Shown one piece after another: positions 1-10,820 of a stretch of DNA of 64,000 bases (positions are counted from its first letter, which is position 1; each line of letters starts with the position of its first letter). This stretch comes from Rhizobium sp. GN54. GTDB lineage: Bacteria > Pseudomonadota > Alphaproteobacteria > Rhizobiales > Rhizobiaceae. The stretch covers positions 62,001 to 126,000 of the forward strand of contig NZ_JAJNCZ010000011.1 of the NCBI RefSeq assembly GCF_021026345.1, given 5' to 3'. The notes under the pieces are model-generated. The model ran no database searches and was not told where the DNA came from. It saw nothing but the letters and a program-made list of their open reading frames with translations. A program made the translations under genes and the position numbers.

Positions 1-553
1 ATTGATCGGCTAACAGGTAGAGCAGCGGCCCGCAGCCGGCGAGCACGATGCGGCCGCCGGGAATGCCAGAAGCGGATTTCAGCGCAATCTGCGCCGCGCC
101 TGCGCTCATGACGCCGGGAAGCGTCCAGCCAATTGCCGGCATAGGCCGCTCCATGGCGCCGGTCGCCAGGATGACGGCGCGGGCGGAGATCATCCGTGCT
201 GCGCCGCCGAGCGTCAGGCCGAGGGTCGCGTGATCTTCCCCGGCCGCGGCGGCATCCAAGCTCCAGACGGTGGCCGCGGCGGCATAATCGAGCGATGACG
301 CGCAGAATGCCTCGGTAATAATGCGGCCTTTCCAGTAATCCTTTCCGAGGAAATCCTGCCGTCCCTGCGTATTGCGGGTTACGGCGCGGTAAATCTGGCC
401 GCCCGGCTCAAGATTTTCGTCGGCCACCAACACGCAGGCGCCGGCCGCGGCCGCCTCGGTCGCGGCCGACAGGCCAGCCGGGCCAGCGCCAACGACGACG
501 AGATCGTAGTGCGGGGCAAGTGTGCCCGCATCGGTTATCCTGCGCATGCTCAT
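1..553 (-). CDS. opine-oxidase-like FAD oxidoreductase, subunit A (partial, N-terminal part)
   Basis: This is the N-terminal 184 codons of an FAD/NAD-binding oxidoreductase; the rest lies beyond the window edge. The N-terminus carries a dinucleotide-binding glycine motif (VVVGAGPAGLSAA) and a flavoprotein GGQIYR stretch, followed by ATGAMERPMP, the second-strand ATG motif seen in subunit A of opine oxidases and hydroxyproline dehydrogenases. The ATG at 553 overlaps the TGA of the 2Fe-2S subunit gene (ATGA), so the two are translationally coupled. With the 2Fe-2S protein and the DAO-type subunit just upstream it should form a three-part membrane-linked oxidase that cleaves an imported opine or N-substituted amino acid to an amino acid and a keto acid. 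The exact substrate cannot be read from sequence. Confidence 0.8.
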   Translation of the reverse strand, partial: MSMRRITDAGTLAPHYDLVVVGAGPAGLSAATEAAAAGACVLVADENLEPGGQIYRAVTRNTQGRQDFLGKDYWKGRIITEAFCASSLDYAAAATVWSLDAAAAGEDHATLGLTLGGAARMISARAVILATGAMERPMPAIGWTLPGVMSAGAAQIALKSASGIPGGRIVLAGCGPLLYLLADQ

Positions 554-855
554 CGATCTGCGCACCCCGTCACCAGGCGGGCGCCGAGCTGACTGTTGAC
601 CACCATGCCTTCGCGCACTTCGATCAGGCAGCTTTGGCGGTTCTGGATGCCGTCGATGGTGACGAGGCATTCGAAGCATACGCCCATCAGGCAATAGGGT
701 GCACGCGGCTCTCCGCCCACCACGCTCTCACGGAACGTATCGACACCGGCGGCAAGAAGGGCCGCAGCCAGCGTATCGCCGCGCGCTGCCGTCACGTGTC
801 TGCCATCGAAGGAGAAGGTTACCATCTCGGCGGGTTCACGAATTCTCAGAAGCAT
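550..855 (-). CDS. (2Fe-2S)-binding subunit of opine-oxidase-like complex
   Basis: The product is a 101-residue ferredoxin-like electron-transfer protein. Cysteines at about 55, 60, 63 and 76 form a C-x4-C-x2-C-x12-C pattern for a plant-type 2Fe-2S cluster, in the context PYCLMGVCFEC. I chose the ATG at 855 because a GGAGG ribosome site sits just upstream; a longer frame reaches 924 but would overlap the preceding gene further. The gene lies between the two flavoprotein genes, overlapping subunit B by 20 bases and subunit A by 4, which is typical of the oxidase modules of octopine, nopaline and hydroxyproline catabolism. It probably passes electrons between the flavin subunits or to the respiratory chain. 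Confidence 0.8.
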   Translation of the reverse strand: MLLRIREPAEMVTFSFDGRHVTAARGDTLAAALLAAGVDTFRESVVGGEPRAPYCLMGVCFECLVTIDGIQNRQSCLIEVREGMVVNSQLGARLVTGCADR

Positions 856-1960
856 GGAACCTCCGCGAGTGAAAGGGTGCGAGATCGGTCGAGAGAGTGC
901 CGGCGGCGATCTGCGGAGCGACAACCAGCGCGTGGTTGGCCGCCAGCGTCACGCCGGAATGGCAGACCACGATGAAGGCACCGGGATGAGAGGCGGACTG
1001 TTCGTAGATCGGTAGACCGTCCTGGGTCTTGACGCGGAAGCCGGCCCAGCTGCGCACCACATTGAGCTCCGCGAGACAGGGAAAGACACGCATGGCCCGA
1101 TTGGCGAGCACTGCACTGATCTCCTGTTTCGTGGCGATGGCGGAGGTGTGCGTCTCCTCGCTGTCGCCGATCATCACGCCGCCCTCGTCCGTCTGTCGGA
1201 TCGTCGCAGAGGTGTATTCGAAGAACGGGCGGCATTTCTCGGTAACCAAGATCTGGCCCTTGCTGCGCTTGAGCGGCGCGTGAAGCCCGACCATCGCGGC
1301 CAGGCGCTGGTTGTCGGTGCCAGCGGCCAGCAGGATGCGGCGGGCGGCAATCGCGCCATATGCGCCGACAAGTCGAAAACCGTTGCCCTGCGGCTCGATG
1401 CGCTCGACCGCATGACCGGAGCGGTAATCGACGCCGCGATGGCGCATGGCCGCATGCAGCGCGCGGAAGAGGCGCAGCGAATTCACATGTCCGTCAGCCG
1501 GCGAATAGGCCGCGCCGACGACATCGGGGCCGACAAGCGGCAGGTGCCGACGCGTCTCTTGCGCGGTGAGTATTTCATAAGGTGCAGCCGCGCCACCGGT
1601 CTCGATGGCAATCTGCTCAAGCTCCGCCGCTAGCCCATCAAGTTCGCCCAGAGAGAGCGCAAAGGAAAAGGCGCCGCGCTGGCTGAGCGCCACATCGATG
1701 CCGGTGTCTTCGGCAAGCGCGGCGGCGAAGGCCGCCCAGCGCTCCGCCGAAGCTTTGGACCACAGCGCGTAGTGGGGCGCATGCAGACCCTTGCCCTGTA
1801 CCCAGACGAGGGCGAAATTGGCACGCGACGCTCGCGGATCGAGATCCGCTCCGTCCAGAACCATGGTCTTCAGGCCGGCGCGGGCAAGCCCCCAAGCCAG
1901 CGCAGCGCCGACGAGTCCCCCGCCGACGACCGCGATATCGCTTTTGTCCAATAAAGGCAT
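836..1960 (-). CDS. DAO-type FAD oxidoreductase, opine oxidase subunit B-like
   Basis: This 374-residue protein belongs to the D-amino-acid oxidase (DAO) family. A Rossmann motif (AVVGGGLVGAALAWGLA) sits at the N-terminus and the C-terminus ends in the family pattern WAGFRVKTQDGLPIYE followed by CHSGVTLAA. Length and neighbours fit subunit B of opine oxidases, which carries the substrate-oxidising flavin. The ATG at 1960 is preferred over the GTG at 2011 because it lies just before the Rossmann strand, although no strong ribosome site is visible. It follows the binding-protein gene and precedes the 2Fe-2S gene on the same strand. Sarcosine or hydroxyproline oxidation is an alternative role. 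Confidence 0.8.
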   Translation of the reverse strand: MPLLDKSDIAVVGGGLVGAALAWGLARAGLKTMVLDGADLDPRASRANFALVWVQGKGLHAPHYALWSKASAERWAAFAAALAEDTGIDVALSQRGAFSFALSLGELDGLAAELEQIAIETGGAAAPYEILTAQETRRHLPLVGPDVVGAAYSPADGHVNSLRLFRALHAAMRHRGVDYRSGHAVERIEPQGNGFRLVGAYGAIAARRILLAAGTDNQRLAAMVGLHAPLKRSKGQILVTEKCRPFFEYTSATIRQTDEGGVMIGDSEETHTSAIATKQEISAVLANRAMRVFPCLAELNVVRSWAGFRVKTQDGLPIYEQSASHPGAFIVVCHSGVTLAANHALVVAPQIAAGTLSTDLAPFHSRRFHASENS

Positions 1961-2028
1961 CAGAGAATGTCCGTTTGCGTGCGGCGTACGGCGCGACCCC
2001 GAGGGCCGCACCGGTTCGCATCAGAACG

Positions 2029-2877
<849 letters not shown>

Positions 2878-2926
2878 TCACCTCTGGTTTGGTTTTGCTG
2901 CTAGAATGACCGCTGGCCTTGCGGCC

Positions 2927-3709
2927 TTAGGTGTTTTCCCGCGAAATGAACTGGCTGAAGCGCTCCGATCGCGGGTTCGAGAACACTTCCGAAGGCGGGC
3001 CCTCCTCCTCGATCCGGCCCTTATGCAGGAAGATCGTGCGGGTGGAGACGTCGCGGGCGAAGGCCATTTCATGGGTGACGATCAGCATGGTGCGGCCTTC
3101 GGCTGCGAGATCGCGCATGACCTTCAGCACCTCGCCGACAAGTTCGGGATCGAGCGCCGAAGTCGGCTCGTCGAACAGCATGATGCTCGGCCGCATCGCC
3201 AACGCCCGGGCGATCGCGGCACGCTGTTGCTGGCCGCCGGACAGATGCGCCGGATAGCTATTGCGTTTGTCGGCGATGCCGACGCGATCCAGCAGCGCCA
3301 CGGCCTCGGCCAGACAGTCCTTGCGGTTGCGCTTCTGCACATGGACTGGCGCCTCGATGAGATTTTCGAGAATGGTCAGGTGGGACCAAAGATTGAAGGA
3401 CTGAAACACCATCGCCGCCTTGGCGCGCAGGCGGTTGACCTGAGCGTTGTCGCGCGGACGCGGAGTTCTGCCCGGCGTCTGGTCGAGCGCGATCGCCTCG
3501 CCTTGGATCGCAACAGAACCGCCATTGGGGACTTCAAGCATGTTGATGCAGCGCAACAGCGTCGATTTTCCCGAGCCGGAGGAGCCGAGGATGGAGATCA
3601 CCTCCCCTTCCCGCGCTTCGAGCGATACGCCATGCAGCACTTCAAGCGGGCCGTAGCTCTTGCGGATGCCGGACAGCGCGACTGCGGGTGTGGCGGTGGC
3701 ATCAGGCAT
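2927..3709 (-). CDS. polar amino acid/opine ABC transporter ATP-binding protein (OccP/NocP-like)
   Basis: This 260-residue ABC ATPase energises uptake of the ligand bound by the adjacent periplasmic protein. Walker A (ILGSSGSGKSTLL), Q-loop (MVFQSFNLW), signature (LSGGQQQRAAIA), Walker B (IMLFDEPTSALD) and H-loop (VTHEM) are all visible in order. The start at ATG 3709 is supported by a GGAGGAAC ribosome site and overlaps the stop of the permease gene by 8 bases; a longer frame reaching 3793 would run deep into that gene. The family is the HisP/GlnQ-type ATPase of polar amino acid importers, and the gene order regulator-Q-M-P-T is that of occ and noc operons. Confidence 0.93.
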   Translation of the reverse strand: MPDATATPAVALSGIRKSYGPLEVLHGVSLEAREGEVISILGSSGSGKSTLLRCINMLEVPNGGSVAIQGEAIALDQTPGRTPRPRDNAQVNRLRAKAAMVFQSFNLWSHLTILENLIEAPVHVQKRNRKDCLAEAVALLDRVGIADKRNSYPAHLSGGQQQRAAIARALAMRPSIMLFDEPTSALDPELVGEVLKVMRDLAAEGRTMLIVTHEMAFARDVSTRTIFLHKGRIEEEGPPSEVFSNPRSERFSQFISRENT

Positions 3710-4409
3710 GGTGTTCCTCCGGCCTTCTGGTCTCCGGCGACACGGTGTATTCGAGCCAGGCAAAAAGCCGGGCGACCAGGAAATTGATGGCAAGATAGAT
3801 GGCGCCGGCGCAGACGAAGACTTCCACAGTGCGATAGCTTACGGATATCAGCTTGGCCGCGATGCCGGTGATTTCAAGAAGCGTGATGGTCGAGGCAAGC
3901 GCCGTCGATTTCACCATCAGAATGATCTCGTTACTATATCCCGGAAGCATTTGCCGCAGAGCCAACGGCATGACGATCCGGCGAAACAACAAGTGACCGG
4001 ACATACCGCAGGCGCGGGCTGCCTCGATCTGGCCGGCCGGTACCGAAAGCAGACCACCACGGATGATTTCCGCGCTGTAGGCAGCGGTATTGAAGGCCAG
4101 CGCCAGCACCGCGCACCAATAGGCTTCGCGCAAGAAAGGCCAGAGCAGGCTGTGACGCAGCATCGGAAACTGGCTGAGGCCGTAGTAGATGATGTAGATC
4201 TGAACCAGGAGCGGTGTGCCGCGGAAAACGAAGATGTAGAACTGCGCCGGCGCGTCGAGCCACCACTTTCCGGAAATGCGCATGAAGGCGAGCGCGAAGG
4301 CCAGGAAGCCGCCCGCAATGACGGACAAGGCGGCCAGCTGCAACGTAAGCGGAATGCCCCTGAGCAACGCCGCGAAGCTTTCGGCGAGAAAGGGAAGATC
4401 GAAGGGCAT
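3702..4409 (-). CDS. ABC transporter permease (OccM/NocM-like)
   Basis: This 235-residue inner-membrane protein is a HisM/GlnP-type permease. It has about five hydrophobic segments and the EAA loop that docks the ATPase (AARACGMSGHLLFRRIVMP). The segment VFRGTPLLVQIYIIYYGL is typical of the family. Its start codon shares one base with the stop of the second permease (TAATG), so the two are translationally coupled. It pairs with that permease to make the heterodimeric channel of the opine-like importer. Confidence 0.92.
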   Translation of the reverse strand: MPFDLPFLAESFAALLRGIPLTLQLAALSVIAGGFLAFALAFMRISGKWWLDAPAQFYIFVFRGTPLLVQIYIIYYGLSQFPMLRHSLLWPFLREAYWCAVLALAFNTAAYSAEIIRGGLLSVPAGQIEAARACGMSGHLLFRRIVMPLALRQMLPGYSNEIILMVKSTALASTITLLEITGIAAKLISVSYRTVEVFVCAGAIYLAINFLVARLFAWLEYTVSPETRRPEEHHA

Positions 4410-5122
4410 TAGGCAACCCTCCGTATGCCGCGCATCGCCCGCTGTTCGGCCAGCCGGAAGCCCCGCCCGGAAATGAAGCTGATGAGCAGATAGAGGGCGC
4501 CTGCAGTCAGATAGAAGCTGAAGGGCTGGCGCGTGGAGCCGGCGCCGATCTGTGCCTGCCGCATCAATTCCACGAGACCGATAACCGATATGAGCGCCGA
4601 TTCCTTCAACACCAGCTGCCAGACATTGCCGACGCCGGGAATGGCGAAGCGGGCGGCTTGCGGCAGGACGATACGGCGAAACAGCAGCAATGACTTCATG
4701 CCATAGGCGCGCCCGGCCTCGATCTCGCCTTTCGGCAGCGCCAACACGGCGCCGCGAAAGACCTGCATCTGGTAAGCGCCGGAGACGACGCCGATCGCCA
4801 GGGCACCCGTCAGGAACGCGGGAGCACCGACAAAACCTTCAGCGCCAAACAAAGCCCCGACCGTCGTTAACAGCGAACTCGAGCCGAAATAGAAGAGATA
4901 GATGACCAGAAGATCGGGAATACCGCGCAGTAGCGTGGTGTAAACGTCGGCGGCCCAGCGGAATGCGCGCAAGCGCGAGAAGCTTGCCGCCGCGCCAAGA
5001 CAGCCGAGCACGACTCCTACGAGGAAGCCGCAGAGCGCGACCGCGACCGTCATCGCGGTGGCCGTGAGCAGGCTGTATCCCCATCCACCGGGCCAGAAGC
5101 CCATGAGCCGCACATAGTCCAC
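4409..5122 (-). CDS. ABC transporter permease (OccQ/NocQ-like)
   Basis: This 237-residue membrane protein is the partner permease of the opine-like importer. It shows the family segments TTLLRGIPDLLVIYLFYFG and an EAA loop (EAGRAYGMKSLLLFRRIVLP). It is the first gene of the minus-strand operon and diverges from the LysR regulator gene, so its promoter lies in the roughly 225-base gap between them. The order Q-M-P-T after a divergent LysR gene is the arrangement of occ and noc loci on Ti plasmids. Confidence 0.92.
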   Translation of the reverse strand: MDYVRLMGFWPGGWGYSLLTATAMTVAVALCGFLVGVVLGCLGAAASFSRLRAFRWAADVYTTLLRGIPDLLVIYLFYFGSSSLLTTVGALFGAEGFVGAPAFLTGALAIGVVSGAYQMQVFRGAVLALPKGEIEAGRAYGMKSLLLFRRIVLPQAARFAIPGVGNVWQLVLKESALISVIGLVELMRQAQIGAGSTRQPFSFYLTAGALYLLISFISGRGFRLAEQRAMRGIRRVA

Positions 5123-5323
5123 CCGCCCAGCCTTTCATTTCCGATGCGTGATTGCGCGCGTCATCGCGCCGACGCACGAGGCGGCCGGTTCTTAGCGCTT
5201 TCTTGTCCGGAGAGACTGTCTTGCTGCCGTGAACTCAGAAGGCCTCGGAAGCTTGCCCCTTCTATTGACAGAAGGGATCGCACGGGCCCACCATGCGGTC
5301 AAATTCAAAAAAACGGCACAAGA

Positions 5324-6242
<919 letters not shown>

Positions 6243-6910
6243 CGTTGTGAGGCGGTCTTTTTAGCATCAAAGGAATGTAGGCCCGAAGTCCTGCGGTAAA
6301 ACCACTACCTTGCACGCGCTTGCAGAAGCGGCCCATCCCCATTGACCGTAGCTGGTGCGTGGTAGGTCTACAGCGAGGGTCTCCACCTCGCCGAGATGTT
6401 CGGCGAGATCGAGAGTTCAAATGAATGCTAAAATTGTTCCGCTGCCCTTGTCGATACGCGTGCTTTCTGCGCGGACGCCGAGCTGACCCTTGACTTTTTG
6501 CCGCCTGCCGAAAGGCATCGCTTTCCTCTCGTCGTGAGGCACATAGATTATCGTGATACTGGACATGCTTTGTCCGAGCTTGACGATTTCAGAGCGCGTC
6601 GCCCCGCGCAAAGCTATCTTGAGATCCTTCAAGGGATCGTCGAAAAGAATTGTCGGGATTGCGCCACACCCCATCACTGTCTAGGGCGCGAGCAGTACTT
6701 GCCATACATTCGCCAGCGCCGCAACATCCCTCAACTCGCCGGTTTCCCAGCCGTTTCACCTTTCGCTATCGTACAAGGAGGATCCCTCGGGATCCCCTTG
6801 TAGCGCCGCGTCGAAGGTTCGCATAGGCATGCCATCGCTGAAACTGGCACACGATCTGCGACCGCCGATCCTGGCCAGAACGGGCGCGTTGGTCTGGAAA
6901 GACTATCGCC
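6243..6910. other. 668-base region with gene debris only
   Basis: No intact gene is visible between the LysR gene and the DAO-type oxidoreductase. The stretch holds the ABC-ATPase remnant listed separately and an imperfect inverted repeat at 6773-6801 (ACAAGGAGGATCCC, TC, GGGATCCCCTTGT), which could form a hairpin but lacks a following T-run. The rest shows no motif that I recognise. Confidence 0.5.
6417..6677 (-). pseudogene. remnant of a sugar-type ABC transporter ATPase
   Basis: An 86-codon frame keeps pieces of a UgpC/MalK-type ATPase: ILFDDPLKDLKIALRG matches the Walker B and D-loop pattern LLFDEPLSNLDAALR, TIIYVPHDERKAMPF matches TTIYVTHDQVEAMTL, and QLGVRAEST matches the C-terminal LGVRPE. 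Walker A, Q-loop and signature are absent and the D-loop and H-loop neighbourhoods have drifted (DEP to DDP, VTHD to VPHD). This looks like a decayed, internally deleted fragment, not a working gene. Confidence 0.6.
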
Positions 6911-8041
6911 TTATTGTGATGCGAAGCGCTCAGGACGGAACTTTGCGAGCATCGGATGTTCCGCTCCAGTCGCAATCTCATAGGCGAGCAGTTCGCCGAC
7001 GATGAGACCGAGCGTGGCACCGCTGTGGCTGAAGGCGATATAGTAGCCGGGGATGGCCTTGAGAGCGCCGATCACCGGCTCCCCATCGCCGGGGATCGGT
7101 TTTCCGCCGATGCCGATGGAGGCAATCTCAAGCTTCGGATTGCCATGCATCACCCTGCTCGCCTCTGCCATCAGCGCCTCCAAAACCGCATCATCGATTG
7201 CGTAGCTGCCATCGGGGTGAAGCGTCACGCCTTCGTCGGCGGCCCAATCGGCGTCCAGTGAAAAGGTCCCGCCGGGCGCTGGGCGGACGGCAATGCGCGG
7301 CGTGTTAAGCACGGCGCGCAGCGGATGATCGAGCGGCTTCGTCTGCACCAGAAGCGCAATCGGCGTTCCGTCGCCGATGGTCTCCCCACTCTCCGCCACC
7401 ATCTTCGGCACAGCCGGACCGGTGGCGACCACCACGGCATCGGCCTTGAAACGATCGCCGCTTGCAGTCTGCGCGCCGGTGGCGCGGCCATCTTCGACGA
7501 TGACCCTCGCGGCCCCCTGATCCGTCACCAGCACGCCTCCGAGAGCGGACAACTCCTTCAGAAGCAGGCCGATCAGGACGGGCAGGTCCACCCAGCCCTC
7601 GCCGGGATTGAAGATCGCGCCCTGCGGGGTAATCGCGCGTGCATCGAGGCCCGGCGTGACGCCCGCTACCTCGCCGGCGGCCAGGTGCTGTGCATCATAA
7701 GCCAGCGAAACCTCATGGCGATAGGCAGCGGCGATCTCGTTGCCCGCATCGTCGGCATCCCAGGTGAGACCGCCGTCAAAACGCAGCCAGTCGGTATCGG
7801 GATTACGCGCGAACAGCGTGCGATAGCGGTCGATGCCGGCCATGCGCAGCCGGTGATAGGGTTCAGAGCGCATGCGCGACGAGTTCAGCCAGGAAAGCGA
7901 GCGGCCCGATGCGCCGTTGGCCGCCGGGCCATCATTGAGAATGGTGACGCATATGCCGCGCCTGGCAAGCTGAACGGCGGTGGAAACGCCGAAAATGCCG
8001 GCGCCGATGATAACGGCAGAGGAGATGGTCTTGTCTGTCAT
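6911..8041 (-). CDS. FAD-dependent oxidoreductase, DAO family
   Basis: This 376-residue protein has an N-terminal Rossmann motif (AVIIGAGIFGVSTAVQLARRG) and the DAO-family C-terminal pattern (YIAFSHSGATLGLIVGELLA). Such enzymes oxidise secondary or primary amines, N-methylated or D-amino acids, with FAD. It lies 56 bases after the Gfo/Idh/MocA gene on the same strand, so both probably form one catabolic operon under the LacI regulator. The substrate cannot be determined. Because an opine oxidase lies nearby, a role with amino-sugar or sugar-amino acid conjugates is possible but is only inference. Confidence 0.85.
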   Translation of the reverse strand: MTDKTISSAVIIGAGIFGVSTAVQLARRGICVTILNDGPAANGASGRSLSWLNSSRMRSEPYHRLRMAGIDRYRTLFARNPDTDWLRFDGGLTWDADDAGNEIAAAYRHEVSLAYDAQHLAAGEVAGVTPGLDARAITPQGAIFNPGEGWVDLPVLIGLLLKELSALGGVLVTDQGAARVIVEDGRATGAQTASGDRFKADAVVVATGPAVPKMVAESGETIGDGTPIALLVQTKPLDHPLRAVLNTPRIAVRPAPGGTFSLDADWAADEGVTLHPDGSYAIDDAVLEALMAEASRVMHGNPKLEIASIGIGGKPIPGDGEPVIGALKAIPGYYIAFSHSGATLGLIVGELLAYEIATGAEHPMLAKFRPERFASQ

Positions 8042-8097
8042 GGTCTGTCTTTCAGTCGGTTTGTGATGTTCATCAGGTGCGGCAGGGATTGGTCGGG

Positions 8098-9105
<1,008 letters not shown>

Positions 9106-9217
9106 GTTGCCCCTTATCGATTGTGATGGAGGAAGACCAATGTTGGAGAAAGTATCTGGTTGATACGCAGTAGCGCCAACCGTGGTGCCCTAGTCGATGT
9201 GTCGTGTGTTCCGGAAA

Positions 9218-9250
9218 GAGACCGGTTTCATCAACAATGAGACCGGTCTC
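9218..9250. promoter_or_regulatory. twin LacI-type operators
   Basis: GAGACCGGTTTC (9218-9229) and the perfect 12-base palindrome GAGACCGGTCTC (9239-9250) lie between the divergent Gfo/Idh/MocA operon and the lacI gene. Their centres are 21 bases apart, two helical turns, so two dimers would sit on the same DNA face. The central CCGG with flanking GA/TC arms matches operators of LacI-family sugar regulators. The two copies can also fold into a hairpin followed by TTTTT, so a terminator role is an alternative. Confidence 0.7.
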
Positions 9251-9318
9251 TTTTTGTTGGCTGGTTATTTAGCCTTCGAATTGCTAGACGTCAATATCTC
9301 CTATAAAGGCGAGGCGTC

Positions 9319-10392
9319 ATGAATCAAAACCAAGCTCGAAACACCCCAGTTACAGTGGCCGACGTGGCGCTTAAGGCAGGCGTATCAAAGGCCACGGCCG
9401 CTCGAGTTCTAGGCGGATATGGAATCGTCAGCGATCGAACTCGCGAAGCTGTTGCTGCAGCTGCGCGCGCGCTTGACTACCACCCTAACGAGCTTGCTCG
9501 TAGCATGACCACGGGGCGTTCCGGCACGATCGGAGTCGTGGTCGGCGATATAGAGAACCCCTTCTTCAGTCTTGCTATGAGGGGGATTAACGATGTAGCG
9601 CGGCAGGCCGGCTTCACCGTCGTCCTCATCAACTCCGGCGAGGACGCGGAAATCGAAAAGGATGCGGTCCGCACTTTGCTTACAAAGCGGGTCGATGGCC
9701 TGATCGTTTCGCCCGCAGATGTAAACGATATCGAACATCTCAGGCAAGTCGCCCGCTCCGGTAGAGCGCTAGTGCTGCTTGATCGGGCCAGCGAGGTGGT
9801 AGAAGTCGATACGGTGGTCGCCAATGACCGCCAGGCGGCTGAGGAGATCACTCGCTGGCTGATTAGGCTAGGCCATCGTCGCATCGCTTATATTACGGGC
9901 TGCGGCGACCCAGGCCAGCGGTTTCACACACCGACCGATATAACTACCGGTTCGGTCCGCCGGCGCATCGAGGGATTCCTCGATGTCTGCCAAAAAGAGC
10001 ATCTTGAATTGACAGAAGACTCGATACAAATAGGTGCTGCAACCCCAGACCATACCCGCCGAACGATCACAAACATGCTTACCTCGTTGCAGCGCCCGAC
10101 CGCAGTCATTGCGTCGGACAGCGTTATCGGACTCGAAGTTTTCAAGGTGTGCCGAGAGTTACGGGTTCGCATACCGAAAGACCTATCGTTGGTGTCGTTC
10201 CATGATGCCGATTGGACGTCGGTTACGTCTCCCCCTGTCACAGTCGTTCGCCAGCCTGTTTACCAGCTCGGCGAGATGGCTGCCTCTATGCTGGTTAAAC
10301 GCCTGAATGGAAGCAGTGGCCAACCAAGTTGCATCGTTCTGGAAACAGAGGTAGTCGAGCGCGCCTCAGTTGCTAGGCTTGAGCAATCTTAG
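9319..10392 (+). CDS. LacI-family transcriptional regulator
   Basis: This 357-residue regulator has an N-terminal LacI helix-turn-helix (TVADVALKAGVSKATAARVLGG) and hinge helix (YHPNELARSMTTGR), then a ribose-binding-protein-like sensor domain. Specific C-terminal features are the TAVIASDSVIGLEVF and DLSLVSFHDADWTS segments. The start has a GAGG ribosome site. The divergent oxidoreductase genes and the two CCGG-centred palindromes between them suggest local repression relieved by a sugar or sugar-like ligand. Confidence 0.93.
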   Translation: MNQNQARNTPVTVADVALKAGVSKATAARVLGGYGIVSDRTREAVAAAARALDYHPNELARSMTTGRSGTIGVVVGDIENPFFSLAMRGINDVARQAGFTVVLINSGEDAEIEKDAVRTLLTKRVDGLIVSPADVNDIEHLRQVARSGRALVLLDRASEVVEVDTVVANDRQAAEEITRWLIRLGHRRIAYITGCGDPGQRFHTPTDITTGSVRRRIEGFLDVCQKEHLELTEDSIQIGAATPDHTRRTITNMLTSLQRPTAVIASDSVIGLEVFKVCRELRVRIPKDLSLVSFHDADWTSVTSPPVTVVRQPVYQLGEMAASMLVKRLNGSSGQPSCIVLETEVVERASVARLEQS

Positions 10393-10820
10393 AACTGTCG
10401 CCAAGCCGGTAGAGCATACGGCATGGCCGCATGAACCGAGCGGCTGCTGACAAAGTTGCGGATTCAATGGGGGAGAACTGCTTACCCGCAGCGGCGTCGG
10501 GCCGATCAGGCCTTCGCTAGTTGTGACACCGTCATTTGCAAAGCCCGGCGCAAGGCTTCGAAGAGGTCGTTCACCGCACCGTGCAATGTTCGACAATGGC
10601 CTGCGCACAGGTTTCAGGCATTTCCCGGCCGGTTTGCAGCACCACCTCGCGCTGCATGCGCCTGCGTAACGCCCGCAATATCGACTAGCCCGACATTTGT
10701 TGAATAAGTAACCTGGTGTCGCGGCATCGGCGATCTTGGTGGCGTGGATAACCTGCGGCCCCGTTTCTCGTTGAACACTCACTAGCTCCGTCGACACGGT
10801 GCTACTACTCCCGATGACCT
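10393..10820. other. 428-base gap between lacI and trbI, no gene seen
   Basis: Both strands were read. Frames are open for up to about 240 codons on the minus strand, but the translations are arginine-, cysteine- and proline-rich without family resemblance. In related plasmids this side of trbI may carry traR or traM; I see no recognisable trace of either. The stretch may be decayed sequence left where the conjugation module joins the catabolic region. Confidence 0.4.

Noticed and set aside
6773-6801. inverted repeat around GGATCC as terminator
   Set aside because: It can pair but lacks a T-run on either side and no intact gene ends next to it.
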